Assembly (NCBI GenBank): GCA_966211455.1
Contig: CBIHNI010000011.1
Span: forward strand, 1 to 64,000
Source of the DNA: 21-14-0-10-47-8 sp966211455
GTDB lineage: Bacteria; Bdellovibrionota; Bdellovibrionia; Bdellovibrionales; Bdellovibrionaceae
Direction: 5' to 3'
DNA length: 64,000 bases
The stretch's first letter is position 1. Every line of letters begins with the position of its first letter. Below the pieces are notes generated by a model, which ran no database searches, was not told the origin of the DNA, and was given only the letters and a program-made list of their open reading frames with translations. Shown piece after piece: positions 49,811 to 57,989 of this stretch. A program made the position numbers and the translations under genes.

Positions 49811-51461
49811 TCAAGGGATGGAAAAGGACTTCTATCAACAATCACCCAAGCTCGAGAACACTTTCGCAGCCGATCCCCTTCTTCCTCGGTTCTTAAAACA
49901 CAAATTACCTGATGCGATTTTCCGCGAAATTTCTCCTCGTCTGCAGGAGCTGGGCGATCTGGCGGCGGGCCCGATGCTGGCTTGGGCTGAAGATGCCGAG
50001 GCTCATCCACCTGTGCATGTGCCTTTTGATCCGTGGGGAAAGCGCATTGATGAGATTCGCGTTTCCGATGGTTGGAAAAAGATGGACGAAATCGCGGCCC
50101 GTTTTGGCTTGATTGCGACGGGCTACGAGCGCACCTATGGCGAGTTTTCTCGTACTTTCCAAATGTCTTTGCTGTATTTGTATCATCCATCCAGTGCCAT
50201 CTACAGCTGCCCACTGGCCATGACCGATGGCGCGGCCCGGGCGATCGAGCTTTACGGCAGCCCCGAAATGAAGGCGCGCGCTTTCAAACATCTGACCTCT
50301 CGCGATCCGAAGCAGTTTTGGACCTCGGGGCAATGGATGACGGAAAAGTCTGGCGGCTCGGATGTCAGCGGCACTTCGACCATCGCGCGCAAGGATGGTT
50401 CACAGTACCGTTTGTATGGAACGAAATGGTTCACCTCGGCGACGACTTCGCAGATGGCGATGACTTTGGCTCGGCCTGAAGGCGCTGAAGCCGGCAGCCG
50501 GGGTTTGAGTTTATTTTACGTTGAGCTTCGCAACCCACAGGGCGAACTGCAGAACATTCGCATTCACCGCTTGAAAGACAAATTGGGAACGAAAGCCCTG
50601 CCGACGGCGGAACTGCAGCTGGAAGGCACACCGGCGCAAGTCGTCGGCGGCGAAGGCCATGGGGTTCGTAAGATTTCATCTTTGTTTAATATCACCCGCC
50701 TTTACAATGCGATTTGTTCTTTGGGACAAATGCGCCGTGGGATCGAGCTTGCGACGGGCTATGCAAGGCTTCGCAGCGCTTTTGGCCGCAAGCTGATCGA
50801 TCATCCGCTGCATGCGCTGACGCTTTCGGATCTGCAGCTGGAATGGATGGGTTGCTTTCATTTGATTATGAAAGCGGTCGAGCTTTTGGGGAAAGAAGAG
50901 TGCGGCAAAGCTTCGGAAACTGAATCGGCCTTGCTGCGTGTGCTGACCCCGCTCGCGAAGCTTTATTGCGGGAAAGCGACGGTCGCGACGGCCAGCGAGG
51001 TTTTGGAATGCTTTGGGGGCGCGGGTTACGTTGAAGATACGGGTCTGCCACGTTTGCTTCGTGATGCGCAGGTTTTGGCGATTTGGGAAGGCACGACGAA
51101 TGTGCTTTCGCTGGATATGTTGCGTGCTTTTGAAAAAGAAAAAGGTTTCGAGGCTTTGCAAGCAGATCTGGGCCAGCGTTTGAAAGCGATCCAGAATCCG
51201 GAAGCGCAGAAGATTTTAGGCCATGCGGTCGCGGATTTGGCGAAAAATTTCGAATCAGCGATGAAGGCCGGCGGCGAGCATGTCTCGGCCAATGCCCGTG
51301 GGTTTTCGATGACCTTGACCCGGATTTATATCGGATCTTTGCTTTGGGAATTTGCGGAAAGCACGGGGGATAGCAAGGATCGAATCGCGGCTCAGCAATG
51401 GCTGCTGCACCGAAATCTGAAAATCGATCTGAAATCGATGATTGAGTCGAATCTGATCTGA
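49803..51461 (+). CDS. Acyl-CoA dehydrogenase, AidB-like
   Basis: A 552-residue flavin-dependent acyl-CoA dehydrogenase-fold protein. The FAD/substrate motif is SGQWMTEKSGGSDVSG. C-terminal segments YARLRSAFGRKLIDHPL and ECFGGAGYVEDTGLPRLLRDAQVLAIWEGTTNVLSLD are those of the AidB branch, in which the last motif is diagnostic. E. coli AidB is induced by alkylation and binds DNA, but most relatives are probably fatty-acid or branched-acyl-CoA enzymes. The length matches the AidB branch (about 540). The ATG lies within the mutS2 stop region (8-nt overlap), so it is translated from the same message as the DNA-repair gene, which makes the AidB link more interesting. Confidence 0.9.
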   Translation: MTDQGMEKDFYQQSPKLENTFAADPLLPRFLKHKLPDAIFREISPRLQELGDLAAGPMLAWAEDAEAHPPVHVPFDPWGKRIDEIRVSDGWKKMDEIAARFGLIATGYERTYGEFSRTFQMSLLYLYHPSSAIYSCPLAMTDGAARAIELYGSPEMKARAFKHLTSRDPKQFWTSGQWMTEKSGGSDVSGTSTIARKDGSQYRLYGTKWFTSATTSQMAMTLARPEGAEAGSRGLSLFYVELRNPQGELQNIRIHRLKDKLGTKALPTAELQLEGTPAQVVGGEGHGVRKISSLFNITRLYNAICSLGQMRRGIELATGYARLRSAFGRKLIDHPLHALTLSDLQLEWMGCFHLIMKAVELLGKEECGKASETESALLRVLTPLAKLYCGKATVATASEVLECFGGAGYVEDTGLPRLLRDAQVLAIWEGTTNVLSLDMLRAFEKEKGFEALQADLGQRLKAIQNPEAQKILGHAVADLAKNFESAMKAGGEHVSANARGFSMTLTRIYIGSLLWEFAESTGDSKDRIAAQQWLLHRNLKIDLKSMIESNLI

Positions 51462-51541
51462 TTTTTTGTCAGAAATACTGTCCATTTTTTTGACAGTGGG
51501 CTTTATTATCGCGCTGATGAAAAGCGTGTTACTTTGTGTGC

Positions 51542-52183
51542 ATGAAGCTGTTGCTGAAACTTCTCATGCTGTCGTCTGCTCTTTTTGCTGCTCCATCGGT
51601 TTCTTTCGGCTATGAGAGCTCGCTGCCCGAGAGAGTTTCGCCTTCGGCACAGGCGGTCGCTCATTATATTCAAGAAAAAGCTTCGCCAGACGCGATTTCG
51701 ATCATCGCGGATAAGCCTCGCGGCACCCTGCACGTGTTTTACGGACGCACTTACTTCGCTTCGTCGCCCATGCTCTACGGTCGTCTCCGCAAGGATGATT
51801 TTCCAGGCGGAAGCATGGAAGCCTCTTACACTTTGGCTATTCCCCTTTCGCAGAAAATGGTGACTCCGGCTGGCATGTTCCCACTGACCAAACAGCTGAA
51901 TGATCCGACCTACGGGACGACTTTGGATTTTGCCCAGTACAAAGATTATCGCCTGGCGATTCATCCGGTCTATTTGGGCTCTCCGGCCGAGCGCCGCGAA
52001 GAACGCCTTCAGACGGCAGCGGCTTCTGATAATGCCATCAGCTTCGGCTGCATCAACGTCCCGGCCGATTTTTTCAGTAACTATTTAAAGCCACTGAAGA
52101 TCGGCGCCGGTTCGACTCTTTACATTCTACCGAATGACGAGACGACTTTTGCCAAGTACTTCCCACTCATCTCACCCCCGTGA
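51542..52183 (+). CDS. L,D-transpeptidase family protein
   Basis: A 213-residue exported YkuD-fold protein. After the signal peptide (LLMLSSALFAAPSVSFG) comes a catalytic domain with H141 (RLAIHPVYLG) and the nucleophile C170 in ISFGCINVP. The family signature is HxX(n)SHGC-h-(R/N); here the second His is Phe (SFGCIN), a variation seen in divergent LDTs. L,D-transpeptidases form 3-3 crosslinks, attach lipoproteins to peptidoglycan, or cleave such bonds. Bdellovibrio relatives encode many paralogues with roles in prey-wall remodelling (inference). An in-frame GTG lies two codons upstream of the chosen ATG. It is monocistronic. Confidence 0.85.
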   Translation: MKLLLKLLMLSSALFAAPSVSFGYESSLPERVSPSAQAVAHYIQEKASPDAISIIADKPRGTLHVFYGRTYFASSPMLYGRLRKDDFPGGSMEASYTLAIPLSQKMVTPAGMFPLTKQLNDPTYGTTLDFAQYKDYRLAIHPVYLGSPAERREERLQTAAASDNAISFGCINVPADFFSNYLKPLKIGAGSTLYILPNDETTFAKYFPLISPP

Positions 52184-52234
52184 TCCGGCTGGCGGCCAAA
52201 GCGCGAGAAAGGGGCAAATAAGCCCCCTCCCCAG

Positions 52235-53284
52235 TCACCTCCGCACAATCCCAGCCTGGCGGCGGTACTTGTAAGCATTATGAGCCGCACACAGGTACTG
52301 AAGGTTCTCTGGCGCGTCCAAACCACCCGCCCATCTTGGAATGATATGATCCACTTGAAGTGCAAAGGTGCTTTGACATGTGCGCCCAGTCTTTGCGTCC
52401 CGGAACTGACAGCAGCGGTTTTTATTCATCTCAATATCCGTCGAACCGGCAACGCCCTCCGTCACCGAAGCGGTAATTGGATGCGGCAAGGACTGCGCAG
52501 TTCTTGGAGCCGAAGGTTTTATCGATGTCACTTTCCTTGACCGTGCAGATAAATCTTTTTCCACTTTCTGCAAATGTCTCTCACACAACACTTCAATCAC
52601 ATTCCCCCAAGAGATCTCCTTCTGCTGTTGTGAGAGCACGTGAATAAGCTCATCTCGTGAAGCTTTTAGCTTTTCAAATTGCTCTTTCGATAAAGTGATC
52701 TCTAACCGAACCGATGCATCTTGCTGCACGCGTTTTTTATCCCGCATCTGCATTGGCAGATCTAAGCTTTCAGCTAAGATTTTCTGTGTTTCAGCAGTTG
52801 TTTTAGATGCGATCTGCAGGATAAGACCTTGCTTTATCTCGGCTGAGATTCGGGTGTGAGTAGCTCGCTCTTTTTCTTTAATCGCGCGCGAGAGCTCACA
52901 GGCTTGAGAAAGATTGATCGAGCCGTCTTTGATGTTTTCAGCTAAATTAGGCAGATCTCTTAAGAGATTTGCCGCCTCAAGCCTTCGCATCGCGGAAGAG
53001 CCTGAGTAGCCCATTTCTTTTGTCAGGTACTCGTACATGGAGGAGTAGGCTTTGGCTAAGTAAAGCTCTCGACGACTGACTTCTTTAATGTGTTCGAGAA
53101 TCACATGTAGAAGTTTTCTCTCTTTTTGGATCAGGTCTTTTAGTTGAAATTCCAATTCATCGTTTGATAATTTTCGTAGGGAATTTGCATACTTCAGTGG
53201 CTCTCGTTTTAGCTCGATGCTTTTTGTTTTGAATTTAGCTTGGTTGATTTGAAGCTTCATGCAGTTTATTTCGAAATGGCTCAT
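52235..53284 (-). CDS. HNH endonuclease-type protein with helical N-terminus
   Basis: A 349-residue protein ending in an HNH nuclease module: VDHIIPRWAGGLDAPENLQYLCAAHNAYK (only key residues cited here: D-H in DHIIP, N in ENLQYLC, H in AAHN). The helical, charged N-terminal 250 residues (EYLTKEMGYSGSSAMRRLEA; LSQACELSRAIKEKERATH) resemble the DUF222-like partner of HNH proteins that occur as multicopy genes in many bacteria. A C-x(n)-C pair (CCQFRD, RTCQST) may bind metal. The gene is more AT-rich than its neighbours and stands alone, both signs of lateral transfer. AAGGAT precedes the ATG at 53284. Function as a host- or phage-defence nuclease, or as a homing-type element, cannot be decided. 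Confidence 0.82.
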   Translation of the reverse strand: MSHFEINCMKLQINQAKFKTKSIELKREPLKYANSLRKLSNDELEFQLKDLIQKERKLLHVILEHIKEVSRRELYLAKAYSSMYEYLTKEMGYSGSSAMRRLEAANLLRDLPNLAENIKDGSINLSQACELSRAIKEKERATHTRISAEIKQGLILQIASKTTAETQKILAESLDLPMQMRDKKRVQQDASVRLEITLSKEQFEKLKASRDELIHVLSQQQKEISWGNVIEVLCERHLQKVEKDLSARSRKVTSIKPSAPRTAQSLPHPITASVTEGVAGSTDIEMNKNRCCQFRDAKTGRTCQSTFALQVDHIIPRWAGGLDAPENLQYLCAAHNAYKYRRQAGIVRR

Positions 53285-53526
53285 TTGATTGATCCTTATA
53301 GTTTGAGTTCGAGATCTTTCTAGCATGGGTTTTTAAAAGCTGTTTTTTCAGATGGATGAGAGGTGCTTGAGGTCTGTGATGAAACGCACGGATTGGCTCT
53401 CTGTGAGATGCAAAATTTGATTTTTGAAAATTTCAGATCATCAGTGCAAATGCAGCTCGCTCCAGCAGAATTTAGAAGACGAAAATCTCGTCAAGCAGAA
53501 TAAAATATTATTTTCCATTACTCGCT

Positions 53527-53716
53527 GCATGCGGTCACCGAAGCGGTGGTGAGCCGGCATTCCTGCGTGCAGTCACCGGAGCGGTTGTGAGCCGGCGCTC
53601 CCGCACACAGCCACCGCAGCGGCGGCAAGTCAGCAATTTGGTATGCCTTCACCGAAGCGGTGGTGCGCTGGTATTCCTGCGCCCGGTCACCGAAGTGGGA
53701 AGCAATCACCACTCCT
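53527..53716. repeat. Five tandem 38-bp degenerate repeats
   Basis: Five units of exactly 38 bp follow each other (53527, 53565, 53603, 53641, 53679). The core is GGTCACCGAAGCGGTGGTGA, with 60-90 percent identity by eye between units; units 1, 2 and 4 are the most alike, and unit 5 has the weakest end. Each unit contains CACCG...CGGTGGTG, an imperfect palindrome. The GC-rich repeats are sharply bounded by AT-rich DNA. Spacing is not that of CRISPR, and there are no unique spacers. Confidence 0.85.
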
Positions 53717-54227
53717 TCGCGCAAGCACCAGATCGGCAATCGATCAACCACCCGCAAAAAACCAAATCTCATTCTGAGACCGACAAGTAAATAATTTCAA
53801 TTGAACGCAAAAGCGCCGAGATCTTCGACACTTCCACGCAGAATCTCAAACCGAGACGAAAAAAAATTCCAATGTTTTTCATCACTCTTTCAATTCGATT
53901 TCTGCAAATTTGAAAAGAAACTAGACAGAAAACGAAACTCTCTTCTCAGAAAAAGAAAAATCTCTCGAAAGTTTCTGAAGAGTGTTGAAGAAGTTTTCAA
54001 CGAAAAAATAGTTTGCATCAGCCTTGCGCAAACAAACCCCAATAACTTTCACCACTTAGCCAAACTGGACCCCGGTTTTCCACATCCTTTCACGAGTCCT
54101 ATTAACTATTTAGCGTAAATTTCCGAAGGTCTGATTGTCGGCGTAAACTGATGATGAAGCCACCAACTGTTTGGCCGCTTTGTCGTACAAAAAACTGTAC
54201 GTCGATATGTTGAAGGAAGTGGGTTTT
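53717..54227. other. AT-rich intergenic region before the VWA operon
   Basis: About 510 bp without a supported gene. A 105-codon open frame (53801-54118, TTG start, very Phe/Lys/Ser-rich) has no ribosome-binding site and looks non-coding. The region probably holds the promoter of the long downstream operon, but I could not pick a convincing -35/-10 pair. GAAGGAAG at about 54212 is the ribosome-binding site of the first gene. Confidence 0.4.
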
Positions 54228-55439
54228 ATGAAAACGCAAAACATGTTCTTGATCTCTATGATGGGACTTGCGGTAACGGGATTGACTGCGTGTGAAAAAA
54301 CGGACCGCTCCTTTTCATTGTTGGATTCAGGTTCGACTTTCCAACAAGCGGCTTCTTACGAAACACGTAAGATCGACGTTCTTTGGGTGATCGATAACTC
54401 GGGCTCAATGCAGTCGTCGCAATCCAATTTGACGGCGAACTTCAGCGCCTTTATCGATGAATTCCAAAAGAAGGGCTATGACTTCCATATGGCAGTCACT
54501 GGCACAGATGCTTGGCGCGGTGACGTGACCGGTATGAACGTGAACAATGCCAATATTTTACGTCGTGCCCGTCCAGGCCAAATCAATTTCTCAAGTCCTT
54601 ATACATACGCGACAAACAGCTTGGTTAACATCATGACGCCAGCAACGCCAAACTTGTCGAATGTCTTCGTGACCAACGCGACCCAAGGTATCAGCGGTAG
54701 CGGTGACGAGCGCGCATTCCAAAGTATGAAGGCTTTCTTAAACCACGGTGCCAATAGCGATTTCCGTCGTGCCGATGCCTTCTTAGCGGTGATCATCTTG
54801 TCAGACGAAGATGATTTCTCGATGGCAAAATCGGATGGTACGCCAGACACTTATCCTTTGTTCGGTGATTACGACGAAGAGTCCGTTGTGAACGGCACTT
54901 ATTCCAACAATCCCAGCTATCACCCCATGGTTTTGACGGCTCCATCGCCAGCAAATCCATCTGATATCTATCACTTGTACAATGATTCGCGCTTGATGCC
55001 GGTTTCAACCATCAAATCGTTCATGGATAGCGTTTTGGTTAGCACTGATAACTACAGCGTTAACACCATCAGCATCTTGGACGGTGCTTGCCGCGCGAAT
55101 TTGAACTCGTCATCGATCGGTCGTCGCATTGGTCGTCGCTATGCTCAGTTGGCCGATATGACCAACGGTGTGAAGACTTCTTTGTGCGGTAACTTTGGCG
55201 AGTCTCTGCAATTGATCGCGCAATCAACCATCAAGTTGACAGCGAAGTTCAAACTGACCCGTGAACCAGATCCTGCATCGATCAAGATCACAGTCGATGG
55301 CGTCGTCATCCCAGAAGATGGCAGCCAAGGTTGGACTTACAATGCAGCGGACTGGAGCATCACTTTCAATGGTGACTCGGTTCCAGCGCAAGGTGCAAAC
55401 GTACAGATCTTCTTCACGCCATTGCGAGCGGATAACTAA
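54228..55439 (+). CDS. VWA-domain lipoprotein
   Basis: A 403-residue lipoprotein with a von Willebrand factor A domain. The signal MKTQNMFLISMMGLAVTGLTAC ends in a lipobox (LTAC, C22). The VWA domain (about residues 48-330) carries the metal-ion site D56-x-S58-x-S60 (WVIDNSGSM), with a further acidic loop ILSDEDDFS. A small beta domain at the C-terminus (about 335-403, LTREPDPASIKITVDGVVIP) is Ig-like. VWA proteins bind partner proteins through the bound metal, often at the cell surface. It starts an apparent operon: the GYF-PilZ gene begins 9 nt after its stop. The upstream longer frame from 54171 lacks a ribosome-binding site. It could be the outer-membrane or surface adhesin of the motor cluster. 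Confidence 0.87.
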   Translation: MKTQNMFLISMMGLAVTGLTACEKTDRSFSLLDSGSTFQQAASYETRKIDVLWVIDNSGSMQSSQSNLTANFSAFIDEFQKKGYDFHMAVTGTDAWRGDVTGMNVNNANILRRARPGQINFSSPYTYATNSLVNIMTPATPNLSNVFVTNATQGISGSGDERAFQSMKAFLNHGANSDFRRADAFLAVIILSDEDDFSMAKSDGTPDTYPLFGDYDEESVVNGTYSNNPSYHPMVLTAPSPANPSDIYHLYNDSRLMPVSTIKSFMDSVLVSTDNYSVNTISILDGACRANLNSSSIGRRIGRRYAQLADMTNGVKTSLCGNFGESLQLIAQSTIKLTAKFKLTREPDPASIKITVDGVVIPEDGSQGWTYNAADWSITFNGDSVPAQGANVQIFFTPLRADN

Positions 55440-55448
55440 GAGGTGCAT

Positions 55449-56027
55449 ATGGGTTTAGCAATCGATGTTGCAACCAGTAATGAATGGCACGTCCTTAAAG
55501 GTGAGACCCAGTACGGTCCTTACACCTACGAGGAAATGATTCGAATGATGCAAACGAATTTGGTCTACGGCTACGACTATGTTTGGTCTCCGCACATGGA
55601 GAGCTGGACACCGATGGCCGATCTGGAAGAGTTTTCTCAGGATCGCCTGGCTCGTCTTGTGGACCAGAATAAAGCGCAAGAAGTTTTCAGTCAGCGTGCG
55701 CACGATCGCGTGTTGTGCGTTCTTCCCTGCTACGTCAACGATCAGCAGACGTTGTGGGAAGGTACGGTCGAAAACTTGTCAGAAGGTGGAGCTTTGATTT
55801 TGATGAAAAATCCGGTTCTTCTGCCTGGCAATATCGTTCACATCCACTTCCGTTCTCGGAACGAAAAAGATGTGGCGTTCAACTGCACGGCGGAAATCCT
55901 GACAAAACGCTTGGTGAAAACGCGCATCCACCACGACACAGGCATTCACTATGCGGTGAAGTTTTTGTCGAAGTCACCTACGGGCGACAAGCAACTGCAA
56001 ACTTGGATTCAAGAATTTAAGAAATAG
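55449..56027 (+). CDS. GYF-PilZ two-domain c-di-GMP receptor protein
   Basis: A 192-residue cytosolic protein with two domains. An N-terminal GYF_2 domain (about residues 12-62: EWHVLKGETQYGPYTYEEM, then W46 and W53) probably binds proline-rich or partner peptides. A C-terminal PilZ domain (about 82-190) keeps both c-di-GMP-binding motifs: RxxxR (R83-AHD-R87) and N109-L-S-E-G-G114 ((D/N)xSxxG). In Myxococcus a GYF domain is part of the gliding protein GltJ; here it is joined to PilZ instead. The gene lies between the VWA lipoprotein and the TolQ/TolR-like motor genes, suggesting that c-di-GMP controls the motor. The ATG at 55449 follows AGAGG; a GTG two codons earlier is possible. Confidence 0.88.
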   Translation: MGLAIDVATSNEWHVLKGETQYGPYTYEEMIRMMQTNLVYGYDYVWSPHMESWTPMADLEEFSQDRLARLVDQNKAQEVFSQRAHDRVLCVLPCYVNDQQTLWEGTVENLSEGGALILMKNPVLLPGNIVHIHFRSRNEKDVAFNCTAEILTKRLVKTRIHHDTGIHYAVKFLSKSPTGDKQLQTWIQEFKK

Positions 56028-56055
56028 TTTTTAACCGAACAAGGAGTAACACATC

Positions 56056-56778
56056 ATGGGAGCATTTGTAGAATTTCTCAACGCTGCGGGTTTTATCGGT
56101 TGGTGCATCATGTTCATGGGCTTGGCAAGTCTGGCCTTGGTCGCTGAGCGCGCATCCGTTCTTTATTTCCGTTACGGAATGAACGTCGACGACTTCATGA
56201 CCAAAATTCAAACTTTGGTTCTGGCCCGTAAGACGGACGAAGCTTTGGTTCTCTGCGCGCAGATGAACGGCAAGCCTTTGGCTCAAGCTTTCAAAAATAT
56301 CTTGGAAAAAGCGGATCGTGAAGACGATGCGATCTTCCAAGCGCACGATATCTCAATGGCCGAAACGGTTCCAATGTACACCCGCCGTATTCACTATCTT
56401 TCAATGATGGCGAACGTTGCGACCCTGATGGGTCTGTTGGGTACCATCCACGGTCTGATCCTGTCCTTCCAAGCGGTTGCGACAGCCGATCCTTCGATGA
56501 AACAAACTTTGCTTGCAAACGGTATCTCGATTTCGATGTACACCACCGCTTTGGGTCTGGCCGTTGCGATTCCATTGATGGTTTTCTACTCGTTCCTGGT
56601 TTCCCGTCAGAACGTTTTGGTCGAACAGCTGCAGGAAAAATGCGGAAAGCTGACCGAGCTTTTGACTGGCTCTCATATGCCTTCACTGGCGAAAGAGAAC
56701 GTTTATCGTGACGCTTCAAATGGCAACGGTTTGGCTGCGAAATCAAAAGCTCCGCCAACATCGAACCGCGCTTCTTAA
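56056..56778 (+). CDS. MotA/TolQ/ExbB-type proton channel protein (AglR-like)
   Basis: A 240-residue inner-membrane protein of the MotA/TolQ/ExbB family, part of a proton channel that powers work across the envelope. Three membrane helices are seen: about residues 8-30 (GFIGWCIMFMGLASLALVAE), about 117-140 (IHYLSMMANVATLMGLLGTIHGL, with the conserved LGTIxGL segment) and about 165-190 (TLLANGISISMYTTALGLAVAIPLM). The cytosolic loop lies between helices 1 and 2. AAGGAG is 10 nt before the ATG. It is followed by two TolR-like genes, the same composition as the AglR-AglQ-AglS gliding motor of Myxococcus xanthus; AglR is the best match in role, by context. Confidence 0.92.
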   Translation: MGAFVEFLNAAGFIGWCIMFMGLASLALVAERASVLYFRYGMNVDDFMTKIQTLVLARKTDEALVLCAQMNGKPLAQAFKNILEKADREDDAIFQAHDISMAETVPMYTRRIHYLSMMANVATLMGLLGTIHGLILSFQAVATADPSMKQTLLANGISISMYTTALGLAVAIPLMVFYSFLVSRQNVLVEQLQEKCGKLTELLTGSHMPSLAKENVYRDASNGNGLAAKSKAPPTSNRAS

Positions 56779-56830
56779 TTGAGGCGCTAAAAGTACGGAC
56801 CGGAACGACAACATTGATTGAAGGATTGTT

Positions 56831-57373
56831 ATGAGAAAGCTTCGACAGATTAGAACATTAAATCCTCAAGAGTTCGAATTGGACTTGGCTCCCCTGCTTG
56901 CCGTGATGGTGAAGCTGGTTCCGGTGCTTCTGGTTTCTTCGGCCTTCATCCAGGTGATGACGGTTGAAACCGAATTGCCACAAGCTGTGAAAGAGGCCAT
57001 CCAAAAGCAAGATGAAAAGCCGACCGCTAGCATTCAGATCAAAGCTTCGATGAAAGATGGAATGCAAGTGATCGTAGCGAAAGGCGGCGCCCAGAAGGTC
57101 GAAGCCGTTCCGATGAAAGAGGGCAAATTTGATTTTCCGGCTTTGCATGCAACATTGCAAAAAGTGAAAGCTGAAAACCCCGAGGTTTTCAAAATCGAAT
57201 TGGCCCCCGAAGCTGAGGTGGCTTACAAAGACGTCGTGAAAATGACGGATGAAGCTCGCCGCAGCCGTGACAAAAAGATTACGTTCCCGATTTATGACAG
57301 CAAAGAAAACAAAACCGTGATGACCGACTTTATGTTCCCAGACGTGGTCTTCACTAACATTTTCGACGGGTAG
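56831..57373 (+). CDS. ExbD/TolR-family protein (first)
   Basis: A 180-residue ExbD/TolR-type protein with one membrane helix (about residues 20-45, DLAPLLAVMVKLVPVLLVSSAF), where the Asp in LDLAPLL occupies the proton-carrying position. A periplasmic domain of about 130 residues follows. With the TolQ-like protein it forms the proton-driven stator. Compared with typical TolR the periplasmic part is longer and ends in a tail (DFMFPDVVFTNIFDG) that I do not recognise. It is followed by the second ExbD gene after 5 nt, so the motor has two non-identical ExbD subunits, as in AglQ/AglS. Confidence 0.88.
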   Translation: MRKLRQIRTLNPQEFELDLAPLLAVMVKLVPVLLVSSAFIQVMTVETELPQAVKEAIQKQDEKPTASIQIKASMKDGMQVIVAKGGAQKVEAVPMKEGKFDFPALHATLQKVKAENPEVFKIELAPEAEVAYKDVVKMTDEARRSRDKKITFPIYDSKENKTVMTDFMFPDVVFTNIFDG

Positions 57374-57378
57374 CAACT

Positions 57379-57966
57379 ATGAGTCGCAGAAAAAGATTCG
57401 AAATGAAAACTGGACACAATTCGACGTTCGCGTTGAACGTCACGTCTATGACCGACATGTTCACGATCATGCTTGTGTTCCTGCTGCAGACCTACACGAC
57501 TTCCGAAGTCCAAGTTTTGCCTGAAAAGGGTCAAAACCTGCCGGTTTCAAGTTCGGAAGCCAATCCCGTGATGGCTTTGCAGGTTTCATTGACCAAAGAT
57601 GAATTGAAGATCGAAGACCGCGTGATCGCGTCTTTGAAAGATGCGGAATTCAGCAAGCGCGACATCGCGTCTGAAGATCCAAACTTTATCCAGCCTCTCT
57701 TCACCGAGCTTGAAAAGATCGCCAAAGAAGAGAAAGCCAAGGATGAAAAATTCCAAGCCAATATGGCGGCCGGAACTCCGGAAACGATCAAAGATGCCCA
57801 TGGCAACATAGTCGTCACCGGAAAAGCAAATCCAGGTATTTTGGAAGGACGTATTTTGGTGAAAGCGGACCAAGCTCTCCCCTACGGCCTGTTAAGAAAA
57901 GTGATGTACACAGCCTCGATGGCTGGATTTCCTAAATTGAAAATGGCCACGGTGGTGGGCAACTGA
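57379..57966 (+). CDS. ExbD/TolR-family protein (second)
   Basis: A 195-residue ExbD/TolR-type protein. The membrane helix is NVTSMTDMFTIMLVFLLQTY (about residues 20-42) with the conserved Asp in the MTD position, followed by a periplasmic domain of about 150 residues ending LLRKVMYTASMAGFPKLKMATVV, a typical TolR-fold tail. There is a Lys/Glu-rich stretch in the middle (LEKIAKEEKAKDEKF). Companion of the preceding ExbD; both are probably needed to form the stator with the TolQ-like protein. Gene order TolQ-TolR-TolR matches the Myxococcus AglR-AglQ-AglS set. Confidence 0.9.
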   Translation: MSRRKRFEMKTGHNSTFALNVTSMTDMFTIMLVFLLQTYTTSEVQVLPEKGQNLPVSSSEANPVMALQVSLTKDELKIEDRVIASLKDAEFSKRDIASEDPNFIQPLFTELEKIAKEEKAKDEKFQANMAAGTPETIKDAHGNIVVTGKANPGILEGRILVKADQALPYGLLRKVMYTASMAGFPKLKMATVVGN

Positions 57967-57989
57967 GTTTTTAGCATCGGAGATAAGGC

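Noticed and set aside
53527..53716. Possible CRISPR array
   Set aside because: The 38-bp units follow each other directly with no unique spacers, differ from each other throughout, and there are no cas genes nearby.
53801..54118. 105-codon open frame before the VWA gene
   Set aside because: TTG start without a ribosome-binding site and very biased Phe/Lys/Ser content of AT-rich DNA; no support for translation.
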